Shown piece by piece: positions 23,498-32,957 of a DNA stretch of 64,000 bases (position 1 is the stretch's first letter; each line of letters starts with the position of its first letter). This DNA is from a bacterium (GTDB lineage: Bacteria; Oederibacteriota; CAKKQC01). The notes below the pieces were generated by a model. That model was not told the DNA's origin. It did not search any database and saw only the letters and a list, made by a program, of their open reading frames with translations. A program made the translations under genes and the position numbers. The DNA is taken from NCBI GenBank assembly GCA_919901855.1, contig CAKKQC010000006.1, positions 306,874-370,873 on the forward strand. The letters are read 5' to 3'.

Positions 23498-25834
23498 ATG
23501 ATCGAGCCGCTGGCCGATCTCTCCGGGGTCGCCCCCAAGCATGGCACCGTGTCGACCACGCCCGCCACCGCCTGGGAGCACGCGTTCGTGTCCGGGAACG
23601 GCAGGATGGGCGCGATGGTGTTCGGCGATCCCGCGAACGAGCTGATCATCGCCAACCACTCCCGCCTCTTCCTGCCGCTGGGCACGCGCGAGATCATTCC
23701 CGATCTGGCGAAGGTGCTCCCGGAGACGCGGAATCTGATCCGGGACGAGGGCTACGAGGCCGCGCTCGACTCCATGATCGCGAAGGCGCGGGAGCAGGGC
23801 TTTCCCGGATTGAGCTGGACCGACCCCTTTCACCCGGGATTCGAGCTGTCGATCAGGGAGGCCGTCCGGGCGCCGGCGAAGGGATACGTCCGCACGACCG
23901 ACTTCCAGACCGGCGAGGTGGCGACCCGGTGGCAGGAGGGGGGCGAGGACCGGGTCCGGTGCCTGTTCGTGTCCCGCCGTGACAACGTCATCGTGCTGTC
24001 CGAGACCGCCCGGTCGCCCGGCGCGGTCACGCTGGACCTCGAGCTGATCCCGATCGACCACCCCCTGATCCGTTCGGAGGTCGATCCCGGGAAGGAATGG
24101 TTCCTGGTCCAGAACACGTACGCGAAAGGCAAGGGCGGGTACGACGCCGCGATTCGCATCGTCGCCAAGGGGGGCAAGCTCACCTTCGCGGAGCAGACCC
24201 TGCGGGTCGAGGGCGCCGACGAACTCCTCCTGCTCATGCGCATCGTGCCGTGGAAGACGGAGGGGGAGACCTCGCCGAAGAAGCTCATGGCCGACCTCGA
24301 GGTACTGCCTGCGAGCTACGACGCGCTCATGAAGCCGCACGCCGTGACCCACGGCGGTCTTTTCAGCCGCGTGCAGCTCGATCTGCGGGGAGGCCGGGAT
24401 CGCGCGCTGGCGACCGGCGTCCTGCTCGAACGCGCGGCGGCGTCGCAGGCGTTGGCCCCGGCCCTGGTCGAGCGGATGTACGACGCCGGACGGTACGTCA
24501 TCCTCTCGTCCACGGGGGACCTGCCCCCCAATCTCCAGGGGATATGGACCGGGACGTGGGAGCCGGCCTGGTCCGGCGATTTCACCCTCGACACCAACCT
24601 CCAGCTCGCGGTCGCGCACCTGCTGTCGTGCAACACGCCGGAGCTGCTGGATCCCCTGTTCCGGCTCACGGAGTCCATGATGCCGGCCTTCCACGAGAAC
24701 GCGGTGAAGTACTACGGCTGCCGCGGCATCCTGGTCCCGCCGCGCGTGTCCAACACCGGGCTGCACCTTCACTGGGACGAGAGCTTCCCCGGCATCTTCT
24801 GGACCTGCGGGGCGGGCTGGCTCGCGCACTGGTTCCACGACTACTGGCTGCATACCGGGGACGAGGCCTTCCTGCGCGCGCGGGCCTTCCCCTTCATGAA
24901 GGAGGTCGCGCTCTTCTACCGCGACTTCCTGTTCCAGGATGTTGACGGCCGGGTCCGGTTCTCGCCCTCCTACTCGGCGGAGAACGGGATGGCGGACAAC
25001 GCCACGATGGATGTCGCGGTGGCGAAGGAACTGCTGACGAATTTCCTCGGCACGTGCGAGGCGCTCGAGCTCGAAGCCGATGGGAAACCGGTCCTCCAGA
25101 CCATCCTCGACCGGCTCCCGCCCTACCTCGTGGACGAGGGGGGGGCGCTGAAGGAATGGGCGGTGCGCGAGCAGGGCGAGCACTACGATCACCGGCACTC
25201 GTCCCATCTCTACCCCGTCTGGCAGAGCTACGAGTTCGATCCCGGCGAGACGCCCGACCTTTGGCGCGCCGCGCGGATCGCGCTGGAGCGTAGGGTCGAG
25301 TTCTCCAGGGAGACCTCGTCGCACGGACGGATGCACCAGGCGCTGGCGGCCACGCGCCTGCGCATGGCGGAGGTCGCGCTCGACCGGCTGACGGTCATGG
25401 TGACGGGGAAGTCCATGTACGAGAGCCTCGTCACCTCCCACGAGCCGGGCCAGCGGATCTTCAACGTCGACGCCAACGGGGCGATCCCCGAGATCGTCAA
25501 CACCATGCTCGTCTTCTGCTGGAAGGGCGTTCTCGATCTGCTCCCGGCCTGCCCGGAGTCGTTCCAGGAGGGCTACATTTCCGGCCTGCTCTGCCGCGGC
25601 GGCATCATCGTCGATGCCTTCGACTGGAACCTGAAGACGCGCCGGATCGAGCTCGATCTCACGTCCGCGTTCGCCCAGTTCCTGACCCTCCGGCTGCCGA
25701 ACGCGAAGCGGATCGTGTCCATGCGGTCCACGGGCGAGGGGTTCCAGGTCGCCGAGGTGCCCGGCATCCCCAACGCCCGCCGCCTCGACCTCCCCGCCAA
25801 CAGCCCCGTCAGCCTCGAACTCGGGTTCGAGTAG
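23498..25834 (+). CDS. GH95-type alpha-L-fucosidase/galactosidase
   Basis: A 778-residue enzyme of the inverting GH95 family. The N-terminal beta region opens with AWEHAFVSGNGRMGAMVFGDP, a family hallmark. In the (alpha/alpha)6 barrel, NLQGIWTGTWEPAWSGDFTLDTNLQ corresponds to the strongly conserved substrate-site segment. Glu495 in YSAENG fits the general acid, Asp658 in NVDANG the second acidic residue, and HRHSSHLYP is the typical C-terminal barrel motif. No signal peptide is visible from ATG 23498; a TTG at 23471 would add nine residues. A TAATAT hexamer lies upstream at 23463. It acts on terminal alpha-L-fucose or L-galactose by family. Confidence 0.85.
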   Translation: MIEPLADLSGVAPKHGTVSTTPATAWEHAFVSGNGRMGAMVFGDPANELIIANHSRLFLPLGTREIIPDLAKVLPETRNLIRDEGYEAALDSMIAKAREQGFPGLSWTDPFHPGFELSIREAVRAPAKGYVRTTDFQTGEVATRWQEGGEDRVRCLFVSRRDNVIVLSETARSPGAVTLDLELIPIDHPLIRSEVDPGKEWFLVQNTYAKGKGGYDAAIRIVAKGGKLTFAEQTLRVEGADELLLLMRIVPWKTEGETSPKKLMADLEVLPASYDALMKPHAVTHGGLFSRVQLDLRGGRDRALATGVLLERAAASQALAPALVERMYDAGRYVILSSTGDLPPNLQGIWTGTWEPAWSGDFTLDTNLQLAVAHLLSCNTPELLDPLFRLTESMMPAFHENAVKYYGCRGILVPPRVSNTGLHLHWDESFPGIFWTCGAGWLAHWFHDYWLHTGDEAFLRARAFPFMKEVALFYRDFLFQDVDGRVRFSPSYSAENGMADNATMDVAVAKELLTNFLGTCEALELEADGKPVLQTILDRLPPYLVDEGGALKEWAVREQGEHYDHRHSSHLYPVWQSYEFDPGETPDLWRAARIALERRVEFSRETSSHGRMHQALAATRLRMAEVALDRLTVMVTGKSMYESLVTSHEPGQRIFNVDANGAIPEIVNTMLVFCWKGVLDLLPACPESFQEGYISGLLCRGGIIVDAFDWNLKTRRIELDLTSAFAQFLTLRLPNAKRIVSMRSTGEGFQVAEVPGIPNARRLDLPANSPVSLELGFE

Positions 25835-25859
25835 CCCGGCCAGCCTTCGCCGGACGTTG

Positions 25860-25874
25860 CCTCCGAAGCGGAGG
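25860..25874. other. short stem-loop before the GH9-like gene
   Basis: CCTCCG and CGGAGG form a perfect 6-bp stem around a 3-nt loop, ending one base before the -10-like element. It could mark the end of the upstream transcript; no T-run follows. Confidence 0.35.
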
Positions 25875-25880
25875 TACTAT
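25875..25880 (+). promoter_or_regulatory. -10-like TACTAT, leaderless type
   Basis: TACTAT ends exactly 6 nt before ATG 25887 and no Shine-Dalgarno lies between. Confidence 0.5.
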
Positions 25881-25886
25881 AGCGGC

Positions 25887-28295
25887 ATGAAGCGGGGCAT
25901 CCGTTTGGCTTTCGTCGCGATCGTTCTGGTCGGAACATCGGCGGCGGCCGGGCCGAAGCGCGAGGTCGGCGGGCTGATCGTCCAGGGGCCTTATCTGGTG
26001 TGTGGCGATGAGGGCGCCATGCTGCACATCCTCTACCGCGACCGGCCCATGATCCACGGTATGGGGGTCTTCTCGGGGCTCAACGGGTACACGAAGCCCG
26101 ACGACCTCGAGAAGATCTCCTACACGAAGAAGAAGGGCGAGGTTACGTACCGGGGCAGGGTCAGGGGCACCGGCATCGTCTTCGAGCAGACGGCCACGAT
26201 CGCGGGCGGCCGCATCCGGGTCAGGATTCGCCGGGAAGGGGCGTGGCCGAAGGACGCCTGGTGCGGGTTCCAGATCAACCTGCCCGTAGCCGACTACGGG
26301 GGGGCCGAGTACCTGGCCGACGGCCATCGGTTCATCTACCCGGCCGGGTACGCCAAGGACTGGAAGTTCCCGAACGGGATCAAGCGGCTCGAGTGCCACC
26401 TGGGGGTGCCGTCCCGGAACATCGTCTTCGAGTACGCGGACGGCCTCTCGATCGAGGACCACCGGCGGTTCGACGCGCCCAATCTCGTCGTCAGCATCGG
26501 CCTGCCGGAGGACGGGCGGGAGATCGAGTTCTTCATCACGCTGCCGGACCTGCAGGACGAGCCGCCGCTGCGGGCCGTGCGCTGGTCCCGTATCGGGTAT
26601 CCCGCGGCAGGCGAGAAGGTCGTGGTGCTCGAGTGGCCGAAGGGCTCGACGCCGCCCGGCGACGGGGTCCGGATCGAGGACCGCTCGGGCCGCGTAGTGA
26701 AGCAGGGCCGGTTCGGGAAGACGCAGGTCGTGGACTATATGCAGGACAGCTTCGCCACGTTCGACTTCTCGGACGTGAAGGAGCCCGGCGAGTACCGGAT
26801 CGTCTGGTCAGGCGGGGAGACGGACTGGTTCCCCATCCGGGCTTCGGTCTTCGAGGACCGGCTCTGGCATCCGACGCTGGACACCTTCATTCCGTTCGAG
26901 ATGTGCCATGCCTCCGTTACATTCCCGGACGGCGTGACCGGGCATGGGGCCTGCCACCTCGACGACGGCTCGCGTATCGCGGCGCACTTCACGGGGCCCG
27001 ACGGCTTCGTTTCGTACGAGTGCGAGGGGACGCCCTTCAAGGCGGGGGAGCACATTCCGCTCGGCACGGGCGGCTGGCACGACGCCGGCGACTTCGACCT
27101 CAACGTACCGGCCCAGTCGTTCGTGGTCTGGACGCTCGCGCTGGCGTGGGAGGAGTTCCACCTCGACCGCGACGTCGCCACGCTGGATACGGTCTCGGGA
27201 TCGTTCGCGGCGGGCAAGCCCGACGGGGCGCCCGACATCCTCCAGCAGGTCGAGTGGGGGGTGACGTGGCTCCTCCGGATGCAGCAGGCGGACGGCCGCG
27301 TGTGGAACGGCGTCTGCGAGCAGGCGGGCCGGAGGTCCGGGAAACCCGTGGACCGGATGACGGACGGCGTGGCCGGCAACGAAGACGACCGCCAGGTCTA
27401 CGTCGACTACCACGCGGACACCCAGTTGAACTTCGTCATCGCGACGGCGGCGGCCAGCCGGGCCTTGGCCGGCCTGTGGCCCGAGCTGGCGGGGCGGTGC
27501 CTCACGGCGTCGCGCCAGGCCTTCGAGTACTTCCGGGGGCACCCGGAGGTCTACCGGCCGGGGTCGTACGCGGCCGCGGGCGTGAAGGGCAGGGAGCGCG
27601 ACGGGTCGGTCATGGCGGCGGCGACCGAGCTCTACCTCACCACGACCGACACCGGCTATCTCGCGGTCATCGAGGGGCTGGCCGGTGCGCTGGCCGACCC
27701 CGGGTTCCTCAAGTTCGAGTGGCCGCTCCCGCGGGACACGCAGGCCGGGGGCTTCCGGTACGCGCCGCCGTTCCTGGCCCGGCTCCATCCCCGGCTGTCC
27801 GCGGGCCCGCTCAGGAACGCCGTCGCCACGGTCTGCCGCCGGGCGGCGAGGCGGATCGCGGCCCGCGCCGCGATGCGGCCGTGGCCGCTCGAGACCTGGG
27901 AGTTCGGGCAGTGGGGCAACAGCCCGACCGCCTACGCGCGCGCGTTCGACGTCTACTGGCTGACGCGCGTCGTCCCGGACGTCGTGCCGCCCTCGACGGC
28001 CCTGCGGAACATGCTCTGGGTATTCGGCCTGCACCCGACCTGCGATACGGTTTTCGTCGCCGGGCTCGGCTACCCGGAGCCCCGGTACCTCTACAACTGC
28101 CACCTGCACGCCATGCACGGGTTCGCGCCCGCGAGCATCCCGGGCGCGGTCATTCCCGGCATGGGCGGGTTCTGGTACTCGGGCGTCGTCTGCTACATCG
28201 ACGAGTACGGCTGGTACGGTAACAACGAGGCCTGCATCTACACGGCGGCCCAGTACATATTCGCGGTCAATGCGATGCGGGCGATGGGATACTAG
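25887..28295 (+). CDS. GH9-like endoglucanase with N-terminal Ig-like domain
   Basis: An 802-residue secreted glycosidase. The signal peptide (LAFVAIVLVGTSAAAG) is followed by a PmoA-like/beta-sandwich region to ~residue 225. A CelD_N-type Ig-like domain follows (~230-330; VRWSRIGYPAAGEKVVVLEW ... FDFSDVKEPGEYRIVW). The (alpha/alpha)6 GH9 domain comes next: GGWHDAGDFDLN with the base pair Asp399/Asp402, and catalytic Glu781 in YGNNEACIYTAAQY. The intermediate WVFGLHPTC region resembles the GH9 ...G.NP.. motif in altered form. The extra N-terminal beta region is not part of standard GH9 enzymes. Cleavage of a beta-1,4-glucan is the family expectation; other beta-glycans are possible. Confidence 0.75.
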   Translation: MKRGIRLAFVAIVLVGTSAAAGPKREVGGLIVQGPYLVCGDEGAMLHILYRDRPMIHGMGVFSGLNGYTKPDDLEKISYTKKKGEVTYRGRVRGTGIVFEQTATIAGGRIRVRIRREGAWPKDAWCGFQINLPVADYGGAEYLADGHRFIYPAGYAKDWKFPNGIKRLECHLGVPSRNIVFEYADGLSIEDHRRFDAPNLVVSIGLPEDGREIEFFITLPDLQDEPPLRAVRWSRIGYPAAGEKVVVLEWPKGSTPPGDGVRIEDRSGRVVKQGRFGKTQVVDYMQDSFATFDFSDVKEPGEYRIVWSGGETDWFPIRASVFEDRLWHPTLDTFIPFEMCHASVTFPDGVTGHGACHLDDGSRIAAHFTGPDGFVSYECEGTPFKAGEHIPLGTGGWHDAGDFDLNVPAQSFVVWTLALAWEEFHLDRDVATLDTVSGSFAAGKPDGAPDILQQVEWGVTWLLRMQQADGRVWNGVCEQAGRRSGKPVDRMTDGVAGNEDDRQVYVDYHADTQLNFVIATAAASRALAGLWPELAGRCLTASRQAFEYFRGHPEVYRPGSYAAAGVKGRERDGSVMAAATELYLTTTDTGYLAVIEGLAGALADPGFLKFEWPLPRDTQAGGFRYAPPFLARLHPRLSAGPLRNAVATVCRRAARRIAARAAMRPWPLETWEFGQWGNSPTAYARAFDVYWLTRVVPDVVPPSTALRNMLWVFGLHPTCDTVFVAGLGYPEPRYLYNCHLHAMHGFAPASIPGAVIPGMGGFWYSGVVCYIDEYGWYGNNEACIYTAAQYIFAVNAMRAMGY

Positions 28296-28300
28296 GGCGG

Positions 28301-29275
28301 ATGCAGTACACGGAGGTCGGGCGCACGGGTATCCGGGTCTCGCGGCTCTGCTTCGGCACGATGTCCTTCGGCGGCGACGCGGACGAGGCGATGTCCGCGA
28401 AGCTGTTCAAGCGGTGCCGCGACGCCGGGATCACGTTCTTCGACTGCGCCAACGTCTACTCGCACGGCCGGGCGGAAGAGATCCTGGGGAAACTGATGAA
28501 GGGCTCGCGGGACGAGCTTGTCATTACGACCAAGGTCTTTGGGAAGATGGGCGACGGGCCCGAGGACTCCGGGCTCTCCCGTCCCGCTATCGTGAAGGCT
28601 ATCGACGATAGCCTCCGGCGGCTGGGCACCGACCACGTGGACTTCTACTTCTGCCACATGTTCGATCCGGCCGTGCCGATGGAGGAGACGCTTCGCGCCA
28701 TCGACGACCTCGTGCGCGAGGGCAAGGTCCGCCACCCCGCGATCTCGAACTGGGCCGCGTGGCGGATCGAGAAGGCGCTGGGTGTGTGCGCCCTCCGCAA
28801 GTATGCGCGGGTCGCGCTGCTTCAACCCATGTACAGCCTGGTGAAGCGGCAGGCCGAGACCGAGATCCTGCCGATGGCCCTCGACGAGGGGCTGGGTGTG
28901 ATCCCGTACAGCCCGCTGGCCGGCGGCCTGCTCTCGGGCAAGTACGCGGGGGGCACGAAGCCCGCAGCGGGGCGGTTCAACACCAACGCCATGTACGAGA
29001 AGCGGTACGGCGAGGCCTGGGTGCACGACACGGCGGCCAGGTTCGCGGAGCACGCGCGGGGTGCGGGGCACCACCCGGTCGCCCTCGCGAACGCCTGGGT
29101 GATGTCGCACCCGGCCGTCACCGCCCCCATCATCGGGGCGCGGAACCTGGACCAGCTCGAGCCCGCGCTCGGGGCCGTGGACATCCCGATGACGGAGACG
29201 CTTCGGCGGGAGATCTCGGCGCTGTCGCGCGAGCCCGCCGTCGCGACCGACCGGACCGAGGAGCGGACGAACTGA
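28301..29275 (+). CDS. aldo/keto reductase
   Basis: A 324-residue (beta/alpha)8 NAD(P)H-dependent reductase. The N-terminus has YTEVGRTGIRVSRLCFGTMSFGG. The catalytic tetrad is visible as Asp and Tyr in FFDCANVYSHGRAEEILG, Lys in VITTKVFG and His in DFYFCHMFDP. VIPYSPLAGGLLSGKY and PIIGARNLDQL complete the family pattern. It starts 5 nt after the GH9-like stop and runs toward the next hydrolase gene, so it belongs to the sugar operon. Reduction or oxidation of a released sugar is inferred. Confidence 0.87.
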   Translation: MQYTEVGRTGIRVSRLCFGTMSFGGDADEAMSAKLFKRCRDAGITFFDCANVYSHGRAEEILGKLMKGSRDELVITTKVFGKMGDGPEDSGLSRPAIVKAIDDSLRRLGTDHVDFYFCHMFDPAVPMEETLRAIDDLVREGKVRHPAISNWAAWRIEKALGVCALRKYARVALLQPMYSLVKRQAETEILPMALDEGLGVIPYSPLAGGLLSGKYAGGTKPAAGRFNTNAMYEKRYGEAWVHDTAARFAEHARGAGHHPVALANAWVMSHPAVTAPIIGARNLDQLEPALGAVDIPMTETLRREISALSREPAVATDRTEERTN

Positions 29276-29301
29276 AGGCCCGCGACGAGCTGCTCGCCCG
29301 G

Positions 29302-31245
29302 ATGCGGGCCCGGCCGGACGATCCGTGGCCGCGCGGCGAGGGCCACGTCATCCTCGCGGTGCCCGGGAGCCGGGAGGAGGACAAGGGCTATCACGAGCCG
29401 GGCGGAAGCCTGAGCCCCGGCGTCGGCACGTTCGGGGTCTCGGTCTGGGCCCTGGACCGGGAAGGCCGCCCGGTCGCCACCGGCGAGGGGATGCCGCTCG
29501 GAGACATCGTCCAGCGGTTCGTCCGGGCCGGAAGCGGGAACGTGCCGGGCATTGAGACCGTGACGCCTCACTTCCGCGCCTGCTGGACCGTCGAGCGGCG
29601 CGGCCGGTGGCGGCTCGCGGTGACCCCGGGCACGAGCGCGCCGCCCCGGCTCGCGATCGTCGTCCGGAGTCCCGGGCCGGCCGGGGGCCCCGTGACGAGC
29701 CTGGTCCGTGACGGCCGGCGGCTGGTCGTCAACGGCCGGTGGTCCGTCACGGTGACCCCGGACCCCCTGGCCGTGGCTGTCGGCGAGGAGGGGCGCGAGG
29801 GGTGGACACACGAGCGCGCGGAAGCGCTCCGGTGGGATGGCGACGCGGGATGGGGCTACGCGCGGATCGAGCTGGGGGGGAGGCACGAGTCCGTGGTCGA
29901 GATAGCGGGGCCCGCTCCCGATCCGGAACCGGAACTCGCCGGCGCCCCGTGCCGGCCGGTCCTCCGGCTCGACCTTCCCGACGCCCAATTCACGGCGTGC
30001 CTCGAGGCCCAGGTCGCGCACCTCATGATGGGACTCGTGGGGCGGGAGACGCGGCCCGGGGATCCGACCAACTACCCCCTCCCATGGCTGCGCGACGGCG
30101 CCCACGTGCTGGCGGCCCTCGCCGGCGCGGGAATGCTCGAGTCGGCGAAGGTGCTGGCGGAGAAGTTCGCCTCCGACGACTTCTTCGGCGGATTCGGCGC
30201 GGAAGGGGACTCGCCGGGGCTCGCGATCTGGGCGCTCGACGAGGTGAGCGTGCGGCTGCGGGATCAGGGCTTCGACCGCTGGCTTTTGCCCCACGTCAGG
30301 CGGAAGGCCGGGTGGATCGTGGAGATGGCCCACTCCCTGGAAACGATCAACATGCCGTTCTCCGGCCCGATCGTGCCGCTGCACCGGGAGCGCCCCGACC
30401 TCGACGTGATCGCCCAGCCGACGCGCGACGGGCTCGTGGTGGGACGCATGGACAACCACTACCCCCTCCTCTTCGTGAACGCCGTGTGCTACACGGCGCT
30501 CAACCGGGCGGCGAGGCTCGCGGACCGCGTGGGCGAGGGCGCGGACGCGAACCGGTGGCGGCAGGAGGCCGGCGGGATAATGAACGCGTGGGCCCGCTGC
30601 CTCGACACGGACGAGGCGCGGAACGAGCGGACCTACATCTTCAGCCTGTGGCCGTCGGGGGTCGCCGCGCGCGTGCCCGCGCCTTTCCGGCGGAGGCTGG
30701 AGGAACGCTGGGACCAGGTGCGGACGCGGGAGCTGGGGTTCGTCGGGCCGCGGCTGTGGACCTACTTCGACTTCGCGGAGGCGCACCAGTGGCTCTTCCT
30801 CGGCGAGCCGGACCGGGCCCGGTCGACCCTGCGCTGGTACCTCGACCACCAGACCTCGCCGGGGCTTTTCACCTGGTGGGAAGGCGACGGCGAGGAGAAC
30901 ACGTTCCACCGCTGGGAGGACGTGCGGGGCTGGGTGACCCCGAAGCACGTGACGCCGCACTACTGGACCGCCGCGCAGGCCCTGGCTCTCCAGCTGGACA
31001 TGCTGGTCCATGTCGCGCCCGGAGCACAGGGCCCCGTGCTCGTCATCGGGGCGGGGGTGCCGTCCGAGTGGCGGGAACGCGCGCACGGCGTCGAGCGCCT
31101 GCCGACGGCGGCGGGGGATGTGGATTGGCGGTGGGAATCGGGTAGGATGCGGGTACGCGTTCGGAGAGGGGGCAAGCCGGCCGTCCGGCTGGGGCCGGCG
31201 TATCCTGCGGGCGCGAAGGTCGAGGTCGAATACACGGAATCATGA
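29302..31245 (+). CDS. (alpha/alpha)6-barrel glycosidase, glucoamylase/debranching-like
   Basis: A 647-residue protein with no signal peptide seen from ATG 29302. The frame is open upstream but that part is antisense or shadow of the reductase gene. Residues ~1-200 are beta-rich. From ~215 a helical barrel follows with YPLPWLRDGAHVLAALAGAGM, the W-L-R-D-G motif found in GH15/GH63/debranching-type enzymes. Later TPHYWTAAQALALQLDM closes the barrel, and EGDGEENTFHRWEDV may hold a catalytic carboxylate. A C-terminal beta strand pair follows. The exact family is not recognised. The stop overlaps the next gene region (ATGA at 31242), consistent with one operon ending in GH172. Confidence 0.6.
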   Translation: MRARPDDPWPRGEGHVILAVPGSREEDKGYHEPGGSLSPGVGTFGVSVWALDREGRPVATGEGMPLGDIVQRFVRAGSGNVPGIETVTPHFRACWTVERRGRWRLAVTPGTSAPPRLAIVVRSPGPAGGPVTSLVRDGRRLVVNGRWSVTVTPDPLAVAVGEEGREGWTHERAEALRWDGDAGWGYARIELGGRHESVVEIAGPAPDPEPELAGAPCRPVLRLDLPDAQFTACLEAQVAHLMMGLVGRETRPGDPTNYPLPWLRDGAHVLAALAGAGMLESAKVLAEKFASDDFFGGFGAEGDSPGLAIWALDEVSVRLRDQGFDRWLLPHVRRKAGWIVEMAHSLETINMPFSGPIVPLHRERPDLDVIAQPTRDGLVVGRMDNHYPLLFVNAVCYTALNRAARLADRVGEGADANRWRQEAGGIMNAWARCLDTDEARNERTYIFSLWPSGVAARVPAPFRRRLEERWDQVRTRELGFVGPRLWTYFDFAEAHQWLFLGEPDRARSTLRWYLDHQTSPGLFTWWEGDGEENTFHRWEDVRGWVTPKHVTPHYWTAAQALALQLDMLVHVAPGAQGPVLVIGAGVPSEWRERAHGVERLPTAAGDVDWRWESGRMRVRVRRGGKPAVRLGPAYPAGAKVEVEYTES

Positions 31246-31271
31246 CCGGAAGGTCGCAAGAGGAGGCACCG

Positions 31272-32324
31272 ATGGACGCGTTCAAGGACATGCTGGGATT
31301 GGGAAGCCTGCCGATGCTGTCGGGGGCGCAGAGCCGGTCGATCTCGGCCGAGAACCCGAAGGGCGAGGTTGGCGGCGGCGCGAAGGCGGTACCAGACGCC
31401 GGGAACGCGGGAGCCAAGCTGGGTACCGGGTGGAAGATTCGTCCCTGCATCACCCTCCCCAGGGGGTCCACGACGACGCTGGCCGAGATCGAAGGTCCGG
31501 GGGCGATCACGCACATCTGGATCACGTGCGACCAGAAGTCGTACCGGTCCTGCGTCCTGCGCATGTACTGGGACGGCGAGGCGGCGCCGTCGGTCGAGGT
31601 CCCGGTCGGCGACTTCTTCGCCTGCGGCCACGCTCTCCGGTACAAGGTGAACTCGATCCCGGTGGCCGTGAACCCGTCCGGGGGCTTCAACTCCTATTGG
31701 CCGATGCCGTTCCGGAAATCGTGCAAGATCACGATCGAGAACCAGGGGCTCGAGGACCTCGGCGGGTTCTTCTACCAGGTCAGCTACGAGCTCCGCGACA
31801 TCCCGGAGGAGGCGGCGTCGTTCCACGCCCAGTGGCGGCGGAGCATGACGACGCGGGAGAAGCCCGAGCACGTGCTCGTGGAAGGCATCAAGGGGACGGG
31901 GCACTACGTCGGCACGTTCCTCGCGTGGACCCAGTTCTCGAACGGCTGGTGGGGCGAGGGCGAGATGAAGTTCTTCATGGACGGCGACGGCGCCAACCCC
32001 ACGATCTGCGGCACGGGCACCGAGGACTACTTCGGCGGCGCCTGGTGCTTCGGCGACACTTTCTCGACCGCGTTCCTGGGCTACCCCCTGTGGCGCCGCG
32101 AAGCGGAGGAAGTGCCCAAGCACGCCCTGTACCGCTGGCACATCCTGGACCCGATCAGGTTCAGGAAGGATCTCAAGGTCACGATCCAGGCCCTCGGTTG
32201 GTGGCCCGGCGGCAAGTACGAGCCGCTGACGGACGACATCGCGTCGGTGGCGTACTGGTACCAGCGCGAACCGCACGCCGCGTTCCCGGCGTTCCCGCCG
32301 GTCGAGGCGCGCTGGCCGAGGTAG
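31272..32324 (+). CDS. DUF2961 / GH172 family glycosidase
   Basis: A 350-residue protein of the DUF2961 family, now GH172, whose characterised members act on alpha-fructofuranosides or D-arabinofuranosides. Family landmarks: GPGAITHIWITC, LRMYWDGEAAPSVEVPVGDFF, YWPMPFRKSCKITIENQG, and GTGTEDYFGGAW with Glu251, a conserved catalytic-site glutamate. Two jelly-roll domains are expected. ATG 31272 is supported by AGGAGG 5 nt upstream; an earlier ATG at 31242 overlaps the preceding stop but has no ribosome site. No signal peptide. Last gene of the sugar operon. The furanoside preference would match the arabinofuranosidase-like gene at the window start. Confidence 0.82.
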   Translation: MDAFKDMLGLGSLPMLSGAQSRSISAENPKGEVGGGAKAVPDAGNAGAKLGTGWKIRPCITLPRGSTTTLAEIEGPGAITHIWITCDQKSYRSCVLRMYWDGEAAPSVEVPVGDFFACGHALRYKVNSIPVAVNPSGGFNSYWPMPFRKSCKITIENQGLEDLGGFFYQVSYELRDIPEEAASFHAQWRRSMTTREKPEHVLVEGIKGTGHYVGTFLAWTQFSNGWWGEGEMKFFMDGDGANPTICGTGTEDYFGGAWCFGDTFSTAFLGYPLWRREAEEVPKHALYRWHILDPIRFRKDLKVTIQALGWWPGGKYEPLTDDIASVAYWYQREPHAAFPAFPPVEARWPR

Positions 32325-32343
32325 CCGTCACGTTCCGCCGGGC

Positions 32344-32349
32344 TATGAT
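32344..32349 (+). promoter_or_regulatory. -10-like TATGAT, leaderless type
   Basis: TATGAT ends exactly 6 nt before ATG 32356, with no Shine-Dalgarno. Confidence 0.5.
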
Positions 32350-32355
32350 GACAGC

Positions 32356-32883
32356 ATGGAGATTGAGACCGAGCGGCTGCTGATACGCGAGTTCAGGGAG
32401 ACGGACTTCCTGACGACTCACGAATACGGGTCCGATCTGGAGACCACCCGCTACACGCTGTTCGGGCCGAACGAGGAGAAGGACACCCGCGACTTCCTCG
32501 CGCGGGTCGTGGCGGAGCAGGGATCGGAAGCGAGGACGGGCTTCGACCTCGCCATCGAGCTCAAAGCCGGGTCCCGGCACATCGGCGGAATCACGCTGTG
32601 GATCAGGGGCAAGGAGACGGGCGAGATCGGGTACGTGATCCACAAAGACTACTGGGGCAAGGGCTATGTTCCGGAGGCGGCCCGGGCGCTCGTGAACCAC
32701 GCGTTCCGGACGCTCAAGCTCCACCGTGTGTATGCCCGGTGCCACACGGACAACGCCGGCTCGGTTCGCGTCATGGAGAAGCTCGGGATGCGGAGAGAAG
32801 GGCATCTCCGCAAGGACCTCTGGATGAAGGGCTATTGGCGGGACTCATACCTCTACGCCATCCTCGACGAGGAATGGCGCTGA
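32356..32883 (+). CDS. GNAT-family N-acetyltransferase (RimJ/RimL-like)
   Basis: A 175-residue acetyltransferase. The opening IETERLLIREFRETDF is the RimJ/RimL subgroup signature. EIGYVIHKDYWGKGYVPEAARALVNHAF is the acetyl-CoA-binding region (with the GKGYV variant of the R-x-x-G-x-G/A loop). CHTDNAGSVRVMEKLGMRREGHL is the closing segment. Substrates in this subgroup include ribosomal-protein N-termini, antibiotics and small amines; nothing here distinguishes them. It stands alone between the sugar operon and a toxin-antitoxin pair. Confidence 0.88.
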   Translation: MEIETERLLIREFRETDFLTTHEYGSDLETTRYTLFGPNEEKDTRDFLARVVAEQGSEARTGFDLAIELKAGSRHIGGITLWIRGKETGEIGYVIHKDYWGKGYVPEAARALVNHAFRTLKLHRVYARCHTDNAGSVRVMEKLGMRREGHLRKDLWMKGYWRDSYLYAILDEEWR

Positions 32884-32957
32884 CCGCATCGCTCTGGTCG
32901 GAGCCGATGGGGCGGGTGTGTGCGAGAATGGGGGCAGGACGAGGAAGGTGGTAACGG

